A stretch of 64,000 bases of DNA from Scytalidium lignicola (lineage: Eukaryota > Ascomycota > Leotiomycetes), in NCBI GenBank assembly GCA_002812745.2, contig NCSJ02000165.1:28537-92536 (forward strand), given 5' to 3'. Positions 20,646 to 32,436 of the stretch are shown here, piece by piece (within the stretch, counting starts at the first letter, position 1; each line of letters starts with the position of its first letter). The position numbers and the translations under genes were made by a program. The notes under the pieces were generated by a model. That model worked only from the letters and a program-made list of their open reading frames with translations. It was not told the DNA's origin and made no database searches.

Positions 20646-22421
20646 ATGTATCCAGCAAAGGCATCAATGAATTCCTTCAGAAGTTCTGCGCCAATGAGAC
20701 AGAAGAAACTATCTGTGTTCATAAAGGCTGCTCAACATAGGTCCATTCAATTAGGACCCAATTCCAGACCCTATCCTGTGAACCACCAGGCTTCTAGTCA
20801 TCGAACAGCAGCCATTCTTATAGCGTCACTTCTAGGTGGAGGGTTTTTCTACTCATTGGGATATCCGAAAGTACTTCAAGCAGAAGCTCCTGCAACCCGG
20901 GTCGAAGTTCAATTTGAAGAAGCGCGGAGGAAGCCAAAATCAAGAAATGATAGTCGCAATTTAATCAGTTCACAACATCTTCAGGTCCAGAAGAGCTGGG
21001 AACATCCGGGGGTGTATGCATGGGGCTCCAATAGTAGCCGTGTTGCGGCTCCAGATTCGGACGAAGCTTATGTCAAAACTCCTCGACGCATTGCCTATTT
21101 TGACGGGAAGATCCTTCGAGATATTAAACTTGATAATAATTTTGGGGCAGCTGTCACTGAGAATGGCGACCTATTGCAGTGGGGGACAACGTTCTCTTCA
21201 AACTGTCGTGCTCCAACGCCCACTCTAACTGGAAAAGACATCATCAAAATATCTTTATCTCGAGATCGGATTATTGCTCTGTCATCAAATGGAACTGTAT
21301 ATTCCGTCTCGGCATCACTGGAAGACCAAGATCTAGGGACTAAGCCTTACGAAAATACATGGATTCCGTTCTGGAAGACGAGATCTCCAATCAGTTATCG
21401 AATATTAACACCACACAACCTGACATGGGGAGAATCGATATCTAATATAGCCAGTGGGCTCGAGCATTGCTTGCTACTTACTTCTAAAGGGCGAGTATTT
21501 TCGTTCGCATCAGGCAATGAAGACTTTCCTTCGAGAGGACAACTTGGTATACCAGGTCTAACATGGGCCACAAAGCCACATGGACCTCACGACCAACTGC
21601 ACGAAATTAGGACCCTAAAAGGATTTGATATCACAAAAATAACTGCTGGTGACTTACATTCCCTGGTTATTGATAAAACTGGTAGAGTGTTCGCTTTTGG
21701 AGATAACTCAGCTGGTCAACTTGGATTCGACCCTGATCCTGAATTGCCAATTATTGACGCGCCATCCCTCCTTCCCATTGATCAACTTTACAAAGGCACT
21801 AATCTCCTTCCCCGAGTCACAATGGTCTATGCTGGAGGGTTAAATTCCTTTTTCACGATAGATGCAACTCGTGTTGCTGGTCAAGGAGAAGAGAACCCCG
21901 TTGGTCTTGGCCGGATTACAGCTGATACATGGGCCTGCGGACAAGGTATATTAGGTGCACTTGGGAATGGAAAGTGGACTCACGTTCAAGGGACACCTAC
22001 AAAAGTCAAAGCCCTTTCCGGCCTCTTTGAGTATGACGAGCAGAAGGAAACTGTGGTTCCGATTCGCCTTTCTCGTATCTCTGTTGGTTCAACACATGTA
22101 TCCGCGATCATGAATAACCGCTCTTATGTAGGCGCAACAGACAAGACATCAGAAAACGACACGGATTGGGGGTCTGATGTACTACTATGGGGTGGTAATC
22201 AATTTTACCAGCTAGGAACAGGGAAAAGGAACAATGTCAGCAGTCCGGTGTACATTGCTCCACTTGATACTCGTGCTGAGAAGGAGTATGGTAGAGATGG
22301 AGAACATAGATTCCAGATTACGCCAGGAAAGAAGATTCAGGTTGAGGGAAGAAAAGTCTTTGTGGAACAAAGGATTGAGTGTGGCAGAGGCGTCACTGCT
22401 GTGTATTCTGGAACACATTAA
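20646..22421 (+). CDS. FMP25: Fmp25-like mitochondrial RCC1-repeat protein (591 aa)
   Basis: Single exon. The first 50 residues are basic and Ser-rich like a mitochondrial presequence, followed by one membrane segment (AAILIASLLGGGFFYSLGY, about 55-73). The remainder carries RCC1 beta-propeller repeats: GVYAWGSNS, LLQWGTTF, VFSFASGNE, SLVIDKTGRVFAFGDNSAGQLG, WACGQGILGALGNG and LLWGGNQFYQLGTGK. Yeast Fmp25 is an inner-membrane RCC1-like protein tied to respiratory complex III assembly; the role here is inferred from that family. The short divergent promoter is shared with COG3. Confidence 0.8.
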   Translation: MYPAKASMNSFRSSAPMRQKKLSVFIKAAQHRSIQLGPNSRPYPVNHQASSHRTAAILIASLLGGGFFYSLGYPKVLQAEAPATRVEVQFEEARRKPKSRNDSRNLISSQHLQVQKSWEHPGVYAWGSNSSRVAAPDSDEAYVKTPRRIAYFDGKILRDIKLDNNFGAAVTENGDLLQWGTTFSSNCRAPTPTLTGKDIIKISLSRDRIIALSSNGTVYSVSASLEDQDLGTKPYENTWIPFWKTRSPISYRILTPHNLTWGESISNIASGLEHCLLLTSKGRVFSFASGNEDFPSRGQLGIPGLTWATKPHGPHDQLHEIRTLKGFDITKITAGDLHSLVIDKTGRVFAFGDNSAGQLGFDPDPELPIIDAPSLLPIDQLYKGTNLLPRVTMVYAGGLNSFFTIDATRVAGQGEENPVGLGRITADTWACGQGILGALGNGKWTHVQGTPTKVKALSGLFEYDEQKETVVPIRLSRISVGSTHVSAIMNNRSYVGATDKTSENDTDWGSDVLLWGGNQFYQLGTGKRNNVSSPVYIAPLDTRAEKEYGRDGEHRFQITPGKKIQVEGRKVFVEQRIECGRGVTAVYSGTH

Positions 22422-22737
22422 CTTTCTAATTGTTGTAATTTTATCTGTGTGTATTATGCCATGTAGGATATCGTTCCACTGTACAGTTAGGAAATGGACT
22501 CAAACGGATCAAGGATAAAAGTCTACCGTGGAGAATAATGCCAGTATTACGATGGTGAATTTTCGTAGAAGATTTGTCACTTCCAAATCAAGACAACCTT
22601 ATAATATGAAGCAATTGCAGAAATCTGCCAATTTATGAATGTGCCAAGTAGGTTCTTTATTAAGCCTGACTTTGACGAAATACAGCCCAGAATGCACGTA
22701 TTTGACTCCCAAACCCAAATAACCCAAACCTTTGTGT
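22422..22737. other. Convergent 3' region between FMP25-like and RPS26
   Basis: 316 bp holding the 3' UTRs of two converging genes; nothing else seen. Confidence 0.5.
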
Positions 22738-23377
22738 CTAAGCTGTCTTGGCAGCAGCCTGGTTAGGAGTAACCTTCTTTCCGTCCTTGTTATAACGAAC
22801 ACGTGGGGGAGGAGCTCGGTTGCGGCGGCCCTCTCGGGATCGAACACTATTAAAACTTTGTCAGCAACCTGTTCTCTTCGGAGGAAGGATGTTCGACCAA
22901 GGATCATCTCAAGGCCTTTAGCGTACCGGACAATCTTGCCGTGGATAGCGCAAGAGACACAGTACTGCAACTTGAGGTACATCTTGGGAACGGTATATTC
23001 TGGGAATACGGATGCTTCCGAGATATCACCTATAGCACAATCATTGTCAGCGAATGTTGCAACAAAATTTGCCCCATCCTCCATGTTTTTGCATATTTCG
23101 AGACTGAGTATTCCAGAAACCCCAATCTTCGGTATGGAACTGTAGGTGTGACGTACGAATAGCAGCAGACTCAACCATGTTACGGATGGTGAATCTCTTT
23201 ATCGCCTTATCCTTAGGAGTGCATCGCGAGCAGTTGGAGCATCTGATCGGCTTGACGTGACCACGTCCCTTCTTGTTACGACCACTGTAGTTGATATGTT
23301 AACCTTTCCATTCTCATACGGAATTCTATTGTCGTAGGAGGGATTGTGACGTACTTGGACGCGCGCTTCTTGACCAT
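22738..23377 (-). CDS. RPS26: 40S ribosomal protein S26 (120 aa, 4 exons)
   Basis: Exons 23377-23355, 23284-23157, 23029-22927, 22846-22738. S26e sits at the mRNA exit channel of the small subunit. The spliced product reads [20 protein letters not shown], then the zinc-binding [64 protein letters not shown] and a basic, Pro-rich tail ending in KTA. Length matches the family. Phase is kept at all three introns (70, 127 and 80 nt). A further intron lies in the 5' UTR (23389-23456, GTAAGT to CATAG), 12 nt before the ATG. Divergent from the ubiquitin-S27a gene, so the two are probably co-transcribed. Confidence 0.97.
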
Positions 23378-23388
23378 TTTGACGGATT

Positions 23389-23456
23389 CTATGAAATAAT
23401 GGTTAGGTTCAATACTAAGGCAATCGTAACTCCAATTAGAATTGTGATAGACTTAC
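23389..23456 (-). other. 5'-UTR intron of RPS26
   Basis: Minus-strand GTAAGT at 23456 and ATAG ending at 23389, 12 nt upstream of the start codon. Leader introns are common in fungal ribosomal protein genes. Called from splice signals only. Confidence 0.6.
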
Positions 23457-23702
23457 TGACTGGTTATCTTGCTCAAATCTACGTTAGTGATTTTGTTGGC
23501 GTTGCTATCGTCAATCTAAGATATCGAAACTACAAATTCAAGCGACAGGGCAAAAGTTCGCGACAGCCCTAAAAATCCGGCTGACTAATTTCACGCCACA
23601 ATTTGGCATTTATCGATCGCGAATCTCGAACTTTCCTCGCCTCTTCTTTACGAACCTCACAGACCTGTAGGCCGCTCAGGAAGACAATTTAAGTTTGTCT
23701 AG

Positions 23703-24320
<618 letters not shown>

Positions 24321-24922
24321 AGGATTGGATGTTGACTGTGAAATATTGAGGACTAGCTTCTGATTAGTGAATCTGTATCATAGATAGAATCCAATACTAC
24401 ACAATCGCAATCATTTTTCAGTGTTTTTAATTGTGGTATTGCTATCTAACCTTCAAACTCTTACCATAGCGGGGTATCCGTTATTCGCATGGAATTAGAC
24501 AAGGAACCTACCACCACTACAAGTCAGACAAAATAATGTTAAAGAACTTCCTACAAGCCGAATTTCATCTGATAAATTTGGGTTTTACTCCCATTATTTT
24601 CCACTTTTGGCCGTTTGATTTGACTTCATCAATGCCCGGAGTTTTTCTTCCCCTAGGTCTCTTCTTATCAAGATTTAGCTTTCATCTCGCATCAGGAAAT
24701 TGTCTAGGAACTCAGGAACTACGTGTAGCTTATGCTTCCTGCTTCCTGCTTCCTGCTGCCTTGACAGGTATATGGGACAACTTCTCCCACAAGTAGACCA
24801 AACAGTTTCCCTAGTACGCCAATATACTCCTCAAAAGTTCAGATAGATGGTGTGCTGATTTTCAGCGTCATGGTGATTTTGATAATGTAAGACATGAAAT
24901 CGCATGGTCTATATGTAAATTC
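24321..24922. other. Convergent 3' region; short TTCCTGC repeat
   Basis: 602 bp between converging genes. A seven-base unit GCTTCCT is repeated three times at 24734-24757. Small ORFs here lack any family likeness. Confidence 0.5.
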
Positions 24923-26497
24923 TCATTGAAATGAGCTTAACATGTCGTCTAGCTTTTGCCTCTTTTTAAGTCTCATGCTAATAGATCCGCTACGCTCCTT
25001 TGTTTCAGATTTCCGGTTCGTCTTGTCGTGATGACCCTTGACAATTCTAGAATCTTCACAGTTGCTTTTGTCCTTCGCAGTTATACAATTTGGCTTTGGG
25101 GGAATAGTTTTAATGCGGATAAAGAACAAACGCATGAGTGACCAACTTGAATGTTCATATTGTTCAGGTGTGTTCCCTAGACACACAGATGCCATCGGCA
25201 CAGAATTAACAAATTCCTTCTCTACAAGAGCATGGGTTGTAATAGGTACGCCAGCTTGAACGAGGTCAAGGTCATTACGCAGCAGTCCTAACCTGCAAAG
25301 GCTCGTAGTTGTATTGAAGTCCCAAGTTCTTCTATCAGTCCACAATTCTAGGTTGTCGGAGACTAAGGCTTTTTGACAGGCCATTAATGCTGACATACTC
25401 TCTCGAGGAGTCAGTTGAGTTTTCGCGGTATCATATAATTGCTGCCTTCCGAATTTCAAACCCGGGGTGGCTTCCATTGCAGAAGATGGTTGTGTCAACG
25501 AAAGTTTCTCTTCGCAGGCCGCTTCCAAAACGTCAAGAATGTCTTTATGGACACATGCTCTCCAACCTAGCTCTGAAGCCTGAACTTTGGAAGCTGGATC
25601 AAAACCACAACCACGAACATCGTAGACGGCTAGTGATTGAAAGTTGTTGAGGTAAATCAAAGACTTCGACGTTATCTCTTCATGACCCCAGAGCCTCAAA
25701 ACCCTCAAGACTAAAAATGCTCCTTCCGAGGCAGCTTCATCCCAAGCTCTTACCAATCGATCTCCAATGCGGCAGGAATCATTGGTCTCTTCGCCGACAG
25801 GTTTGATAATATGCAGAGCGCTAAGGTTGGTGATCTCAGACAGCCTAACAAGGTCCGAGACTGCACAGCTTGTTCCAATACATAGTGAAGTTATAAAGTC
25901 AAATTGCTTTGATATGAGAGGTTGTGTGTAAGTTAAAAGAGATAGTGAGGGGTTTTTGATCTCCTGGCGGAATCTGAGAAGATCCAAGGTCGTTGGTGAC
26001 CTCCCACCAAGAACCTTGCTAAATATCGACCATTCTCTGAAGCAAATAAGATGGCTGTATGCCATGGTATTAGTCCCTTAATTAATAAAAAAAAATTATC
26101 GTCAAGAATCAAAATGAATCAAAACGAATCAAACATCCAAATATGTTTATATACAACTGTATTGTCATGCTTACCGTTCACGTATCCGCTGCCAGATCCG
26201 CCACACGATCTCCAATGGAAGACACGCAATGCCTTCGGGAGTGACTTGCTTAATATTCTTCAAGATACATTCAATTGCACAGTCCTGTAAAGAACGCACT
26301 CCTTGAACCTTCTTTTGAGAAGGCCATAGCTGATTTTGCTCAGAATGCGGTCGTAGCACTCGCTGCGGGTAATATATCCATTGCTGATCATCATGGCGAT
26401 ACTGTTCTGAATATGTCTCAGTAAATACTTGGCCAGTCTGCTGGTCGAACATTTGCATTCGTGCGACGTGGTTGATGGTGTTCCTCCTCCAGGACAT
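24923..26497 (-). CDS. Conserved-looking fungal protein, possibly F-box/LRR-like (484 aa, 2 exons)
   Basis: Exons 26497-26175 and 26054-24923, joined in phase through a 119-nt intron with GTAAGC donor and ACAG acceptor. I do not recognise a named family. Near residues 88-110 the segment IACLPLEIVWRIWQRIRER resembles the LPxEIxxxIW core of F-box-like motifs, followed after the splice by HLICFREWSIF. The next 200 residues hold Leu-rich stretches with repeated short strands and helices (LVRLSEITNLSALHIIKP; LIYLNNFQSLAVYDVRGCGF), in the manner of LRR proteins. The C-terminal 60 residues are Lys-rich and end in KKRQKLDDMLSSF, a possible nuclear signal. A substrate-adaptor role is only a guess. Confidence 0.65.
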
Positions 26498-26896
26498 AGC
26501 GCATTGCTACAACCGTCATGTGCCGTTTTGAACGTGATTCACTGGAAGCAGAACAAACGTCACTGTTCTAATTGGGAAGCATATTCAATCAGAATCGTAA
26601 GCACTGGATTGCTCCCCATTGAGTTTGAATCGCACATCAGCAACCACGACCATAATAATATCATTCCACCCTCAAATAATGCCAAGGACGGATGCCACCC
26701 GTTTAGCCAAAGCGCAAGGGTCTACGGCCGTATCCTGGTAACCCGCCGCCCACCTCGCCTGCACGCGACCCGGCAATCAACGGTAATTCTTCCGCCCCTC
26801 TACGACGTAATTAACTGCAATATCAGTCTTGTTCAACATAACATCAACAGCTTTGGAGATGGTTACTCCTCCGTTGGCTAATACAACTCACCAAAT
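26498..26896. other. Divergent promoter region, unrecognised gene / J-protein
   Basis: 399 bp between start codons. A 150-codon open frame crosses it on the plus strand but begins inside the neighbouring gene and shows no family likeness; I treat it as chance. Confidence 0.5.
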
Positions 26897-27853
26897 ATGC
26901 TGAAAAATACAGGTCTATTGGTAGCTGCCAGCAATTTACATTACATATATGCTGCCTCCATCACTGCAAACCCAGCACCGTCTCCATGTAGTCAGCATCG
27001 ACAACCGAAATCATGCCACCTATATCGCCCGTACACCATTGTTTCTAATGGGCATAGCACACACAACCATGGAGATCTTAGATGGCCAGAATTGACCTCA
27101 GCAGACACGATTCCAACTCCTTACCAGATTTTCGGGCAGAAGAAAGGCTCGCCCTATTCCAAGCGAAGATTCTACGAATTGGTCAAGCTGTACCATCCAG
27201 ATAGGCATGACCATACCCGACACAATGGCTTATCCTACGCCACAAAATTAGAGAGATATAGACTTGTTGTAGCTGCCAACGACATTCTGTCGGACCCAGC
27301 CAAGAGAGGAGCATATGATCGCTGGGGAGCAGGATGGAATGGACACCCAGGCGTTGCTACCCGTCGAGATTCCTGGGATTCAACAGATAAAGCCTCGACG
27401 TGGAACAGTCCACAAGGGCCAAGTCAAAATGCCACGTGGGAAGATTGGGAGAAGTGGTATCAGCGTGATTCAAAGCCTCAAGAACCAATTTTTACATCGA
27501 ACAGCGCTTTTGTTGTTCTGGTGGCCTCATTTATTGCAATTGGTATCTTTGGACAAGCCCAGTTGTTGGGATCCAGCACGATGAATCTATTGCAAAATCG
27601 AGATGAGTTTAATGAAAAGGTAAGTGAGGAACTTATGCGGAGACGAAGAGAAACATTGTCCTCGTTTGGGAATAGAGATGAGCGGATCCATAGTTTTCTC
27701 ATTCAGAGAGATCCTATGGGACCTGTACCAGCTCCAGCGCAAGAGGATGACTCAAAGAAGCTCTTACAAATTAGTAATGAACATTTACATCCCAGTTCAA
27801 GCGTTGAGACTCATACTCAGGAAAGTCCTCAGAGCAGTCTCAATTCTAAATGA
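26897..27853 (+). CDS. Membrane-anchored J-domain protein (318 aa)
   Basis: Single exon. A J-domain covers about residues 74-143: TPYQIFG, helix II FYELVKLYHPDRH with the HPD motif at 100-102 that stimulates Hsp70, and AANDILSDPAKRGAYDRWG. One hydrophobic segment follows at about 203-220 (SAFVVLVASFIAIGIFGQ), then a charged tail. The N-terminus is rich in Ala, Ser and His with few acids, so mitochondrial import is possible; yeast Jid1 is a membrane J-protein of this general layout. Whether the anchor lies in the mitochondrion or the ER is not shown by sequence. Confidence 0.85.
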   Translation: MLKNTGLLVAASNLHYIYAASITANPAPSPCSQHRQPKSCHLYRPYTIVSNGHSTHNHGDLRWPELTSADTIPTPYQIFGQKKGSPYSKRRFYELVKLYHPDRHDHTRHNGLSYATKLERYRLVVAANDILSDPAKRGAYDRWGAGWNGHPGVATRRDSWDSTDKASTWNSPQGPSQNATWEDWEKWYQRDSKPQEPIFTSNSAFVVLVASFIAIGIFGQAQLLGSSTMNLLQNRDEFNEKVSEELMRRRRETLSSFGNRDERIHSFLIQRDPMGPVPAPAQEDDSKKLLQISNEHLHPSSSVETHTQESPQSSLNSK

Positions 27854-28432
27854 GGACCATGTGTGTTGGAATCCATACTTAAGATACTCCGAAGGAGTAC
27901 TATGGGCTGAGAAGCTGCCATTGTTGAAACACATAGCTCTATCTACAAAGGAGTTGCGGCTTAGCTAGTAGAATAATTTTGCGGTGATCACGGGATCATC
28001 TTGTGACTGAGGACATCTCCATTTTTTTTTTGTTATTGGCGTTTGATATCCCTCATATTTAAAATTCCAGAGCGCAGGAGACTAGAATATCTGAATATCT
28101 ACTGCTAGGTCATCTTGGCCATTAGAGAGGCTGTGCTGGATTATCCGACGAGGATAAGTTGCATAAAATTCTACTCTGCATGTACGTTGTATAACAATCA
28201 TTACTGAGTTAAAAGCACGTATGGTGAATATTTAAGATAGAAACCTGAACTACCAACTACAACAACCTGAATATACTACCGACCCCACCATATACACAGC
28301 CTCGTAACTGGAGCTGAAGTCATCGCGATCATCTCCAACACAAGGAGCTCCGCCCAACTTCGCCACACAGCTTACTTCAAACCTACATGCCAAGAAACAA
28401 CACATCAGAAGTTAGATATCTTCCATATATCC
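27854..28432. other. Intergenic upstream of the chitinase gene
   Basis: 579 bp between two plus-strand genes. Contains a T-run (about 28022-28031); no gene seen. Confidence 0.5.
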
Positions 28433-29871
28433 ATGAAATTTGCTCATTCAAAGAAATTTGTTCTTTATTTCCTCCTGCTTCTTGCTATACCGCTAGCACT
28501 TACAATTTATCAATTCCAATTCTCAGGCTCGCCACCTAAGCTATTTGCCGACCTCATCAACAAGAATCATAAAATGGCTGGAGCACAAGGATACCGTACT
28601 GTTGCATACTTTGTAAATTGGGCTATATATGGGAGGAAATACTTACCTCAGGATCTTCCAGCTGACAAACTCACACATATTCTCTATGCGTTTGCAAATG
28701 TGAGACCGGAAAGTGGTGAGGTGTATGCTGTCATGACCCCACCATAACCTAGTGAATACACACTAACGACACTTTTAGATACCTTACAGATTCATGGGCA
28801 GATGAACAGGTATAATCTATCCGTATAGAGTTTTCCGCTTTCATAATAAAGTCCCATTACTAATATTCACAGATCCACTGGGAAGGAGACAGTTGGAATG
28901 ATGTTGGAACTAACCTCTATGGTTGTCTCAAACAGCTTAATATTCTAAAGAAACAGAACCGGTCACTCAAGATCCTCCTGTCGATCGGTGGTTGGACTTA
29001 CTCATCCAACTTTGCAGCCCCAGCATCAACAGTTGCTGGCCGCGCAAAATTCGCCGAATCAGCCGTGTCTCTCATCAAGAACTACGGCTTCGATGGCATA
29101 GACATCGATTGGGAGTATCCCAAATCTAGCTCCGAAGCCCAAGACTTTGTGAACTTGCTGAGGACATGTCGAGAGGCCATGGATGCGTATAGTTCCACCT
29201 TATCTTCCAGACCTCATTTTGAGCTCACCGTAGCCTGCCCAGCCGGTCCTTCCAATTACCAGATTATGGATCTAAGGGGCATGGATGCATACATTGACTT
29301 CTGGAATCTAATGGCTTATGACTTTGCTGGCTCATGGGATCAGGTAACTGGCCATCAGGCCAATATCAAGGCTTCACAATCGAATCCCAAGGCTACTGCT
29401 TTCAGCGCAGAAACGGCTGTTAAGTACTACATCCAGCAAGGCGTTCATCCTTCCAAGATTGTCCTCGGTATGCCCCTTTATGGAAGAGCCTTTGAAAATA
29501 CGGAAGGTCTGGGCAAACCGTACAGTGGTGTGGGCCAAGGGTCTTGGGAAGGTGGAGTCTACGATTATAAAGCCTTACCATTACCGGGTGCTACGGAATA
29601 TTATGACGAGGAAGCGGTAGCTACGTATAGTTATGATCCGGCAAAGAAGATGTTGGTGACGTATGATACTGTTGAAATGGGGAGAAAGAAGACCGAGTGG
29701 ATCAAGAATGCTAGACTAGGCGGTGCTATGTGGTGGGAAAGCAGTGCGGACAAGGTTGGAGAAGGCAGTTTGATTTCTGCTGTTGCGCAGAGTTTAGGAA
29801 CCTTGGAGAATAGTCCAAACTGTTTGGAGTATCCAGAGACAAAGTTTGATAATCTCAAGAATGGAATTTAG
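28433..29871 (+). CDS. GH18 chitinase (439 aa, 3 exons)
   Basis: Exons 28433-28722, 28779-28809 (31 nt) and 28873-29871. It cleaves chitin internally and is related to the Chi42 type of Trichoderma. Residues 8-30 are hydrophobic ([20 protein letters not shown]), a signal peptide or signal anchor. Domain marks: [43 protein letters not shown], the catalytic [10 protein letters not shown] with acid Glu188, NLMAYDFAG and the late [11 protein letters not shown]. No chitin-binding module or GPI signal is seen at the C-terminus. An uncleaved anchor followed by about 20 residues before the domain would keep the enzyme at the membrane; this is undecided. Roles in wall remodelling or nutrition are family inference. 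Confidence 0.95.
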
Positions 29872-30072
29872 AAATATTGAAGGTATTTGGAGTAAAGTAC
29901 ATACTTAGTTTAGAAACAATAACTACCAGGTAAGAAGCTCATATGATTGAGAATCGATAGAAAAGTCTAGTCATAAAGATAATAACTCCCAAACTTCCAG
30001 ACCCGCTAAATATCCTATAGTCCGAGCTAAATAACTTCTCATCCGTTTTTTATCTGACATTTTGAAGGATAC

Positions 30073-32116
30073 TCAAAGTTCCTCAATCACCTTGCCCTTC
30101 TTTTTCTCCAAAATCACCTCCTGCTTAGGCTCATCTATATTATCGGGCTGAGACAACTCTTGATAATCGTCAACAATCAGCTGAGCGACATTCATGCCCA
30201 TAAGTGCACTAGTTTCCATAGTACTGATAAAGCTTTCCATGCCGCTGGTGTAATAAAATCCAGGAGCCAGTTCAATATCTTCGAATGTAACTCTTGGGTA
30301 TTCATACGGATACGAATGCCAAAGGAAGGGATAATACCATGAAATAGCATCCCCGCTGTCGATATTGATTGTGCTTAGGTCTTCGGGAACTGTTTTGCGA
30401 GATCTAACGTCAGCAGATAGACTTAAATAAATGAAGATGGGTAACTGACTAGGAACTCCAAGGATTCCTGACAGAAATTCTGTTGTAATCTCCTTGGGCG
30501 AGAAAATCTTATAGAGATACTCTTGTTCCTTTGTTCTTGGGTTCGTAACTGTTCTCAGGGTAGTAAGACTAAAGAATCCTGCTTTTCCAACTCCTTCCGA
30601 GCTGTTACCGGGCTTTTCAGAGGGCGGAAGTGTTGTAAGAATAGAGTTTGGACAACGTTCACCGGGTGCGAGGTTAAAGTAAACGGGATCCAAGGTCCTA
30701 GGGGAGGCAAAGAGTGTCACATGCAACGATACATACGGAACTTTATCTGGGAGGTGTGATACCATAGCCTCATCGAGTTTGAGGTCAGAGAACTGAAGGG
30801 GTGCTGCAAGGACTACTGTGTCAAATGCTTCTTCCGTGCTGTATACTTCACCAGAGGCCTCATCTTTGACATCTGCGGCAATACTATATCTACCCTTTTC
30901 TTTTGAAACACCAGTGACTTTGGTGTTGAGATGAACGGTGGCATTTGATGCCTTTACCATATTGTCAAAAATTTTCCAGTTACCTCCTTCAATTTGCATA
31001 GCACCTTCGATGGCCATGCATACCATGGTTTCTAGACCGTGTATGAGGCCTAGGTTCTGGCCATAGTTGACTCTAGTGCTGGCTTGTATAATATCGGTGC
31101 TAAAAGGAGCACCAACCTACTCGATCAGAAAAGTTTAGAGTTCTCTCGGTCACAAAACTCACCTTGTGTGCAGTCAAAAGCTGCTCGCCAGTAACTGAGG
31201 TAACTGAAATGAGACCTAAATCCTCTACTCTATCTGACAAGGACCTGAAAGGGAAAAAAGGAGCTTTGTAGAGCTTTAAAAACTGGCCCACGGTAGTCCT
31301 CACCAGGCGCATCGTGCGAATCGGTGCGAGGCCATATTTCCAGAGGATCTTTGTTGTATCCCACCATTTCCATCCACTGTCCTCTTGAGTAAACACAAAC
31401 GTCTCTCCATTCCAGATACCCAAGAATTCCGAAACTTCTGTTTCTGATTCCCGAGGTTTTAATCCGAATGTTTCGGTTGCATTCTTGAGGATCTCGTTGA
31501 CCCTGACAAAGATACTCGCTCCGAGTTCGACAGGCTGAAGAGGATCGTTGTATGCATTGACAGTGATTGTGCGGCCACCAATATGTCCAGATCTCTCATA
31601 GATTGTGATGTTTACATCCAGCCCAGATTCGTTTGCAAATTTTCTTAAATAATATGCCGTTGAGGAACCAGCAGCTCCCGCTCCTATGGTATAGTTAGCT
31701 ACCTAGCCAGCTAATATAAACCCATGACACCGGCATCCTGTGGACGGTTGTAATTTTATGAAGTACCCAATTATAAAATAGAGTAACCAATGCAGTTCCC
31801 TTAAACAAAGCTAATAAATGATATTACTCGGATAAGGTAGTCTTGCGGCTTCAGGTTTCAAGCAGTTTGTCAAGTACACGAAGGTATGTAGCCGGGTAGA
31901 CGACAAAGGATCCAACTAATTGAAGGATCCATTGAGATAATGACGACCATAATAGGAATTGTTTAACCTCCACATACCAATAATTGCAACACGGTTAGCA
32001 GCTGTTTCATCGTACACTTCTATTGCTGCATATACGTGGAATGGCCAAATGCCAAGACTCCTGCCAAAGAGGACAGTAAAGAGAAATACTAGACCCAAAT
32101 TGAAGTGAGCAAACAT
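30073..32116 (-). CDS. Prenylcysteine oxidase-like flavoprotein (567 aa, 3 exons)
   Basis: Exons 32116-31978, 31683-31163, 31116-30073. Prenylcysteine oxidase (lysosomal in animals) frees the isoprenoid aldehyde and cysteine from degraded prenylated proteins, using FAD. A signal peptide is visible (FNLGLVFLFTVLFGRSLG, about residues 5-22). The FAD dinucleotide motif spans the first splice: VAIIG-AGAAGSSTAYYLRKF, then IYERSGHIGGRT. Family blocks continue: VELGASIFV, VNYGQNLGLIHGLE, QIEGGNWKIFDNMVK, and SGMESFISTMETSALMG near the C-terminus. The last 30 residues are charged. It shares a 320-bp divergent promoter with CCT6. A general amine-oxidase-type role is the alternative. Confidence 0.9.
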
Positions 32117-32436
32117 TTTGATGTCGTAGATCAAATTACTATGGCTAACAGAAGCAAACGAAGATGGCTCTCTTCATTCCAGTCCCCTAAATATATATCG
32201 AGGACGCTCGTATTGTTCTTTCTGCTGTCGTTGAGATGCTACCACTACCCCTGTCCATCAGCTCACCACTTCGTACATATTTGCCTAAGGCTCTAAGGCA
32301 GAAATTCGCGTTCGCGTCGGTGGAATATTTGAAAAAAGCTACCGACTTCTATATGAGTGCATGAGCTTTGTGGCAGTAGTGTTGCAAATTCATACGACAT
32401 AAGCTGACATTCTGAGACAATACATAAGTCTTCAAG
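32117..32436. other. Divergent promoter region, prenylcysteine oxidase-like / CCT6
   Basis: 320 bp between start codons. No gene; no regulatory motif I can name. Confidence 0.5.

Noticed and set aside
22599..23174. Long minus-strand ORF of 191 codons
   Set aside because: It runs through introns of RPS26; the spliced S26 product explains the conserved parts.
26429..26881. 150-codon plus-strand ORF between the unrecognised gene and the J-protein gene
   Set aside because: It overlaps the first exon of the minus-strand gene, has no family likeness, and is rich in His, Ser and Pro as chance frames in promoters are.
28433..32116. Biosynthetic or CAZyme cluster around the chitinase
   Set aside because: Neighbours are housekeeping genes; no synthase, regulator or co-located glycan genes apart from the ER/Golgi GH47.
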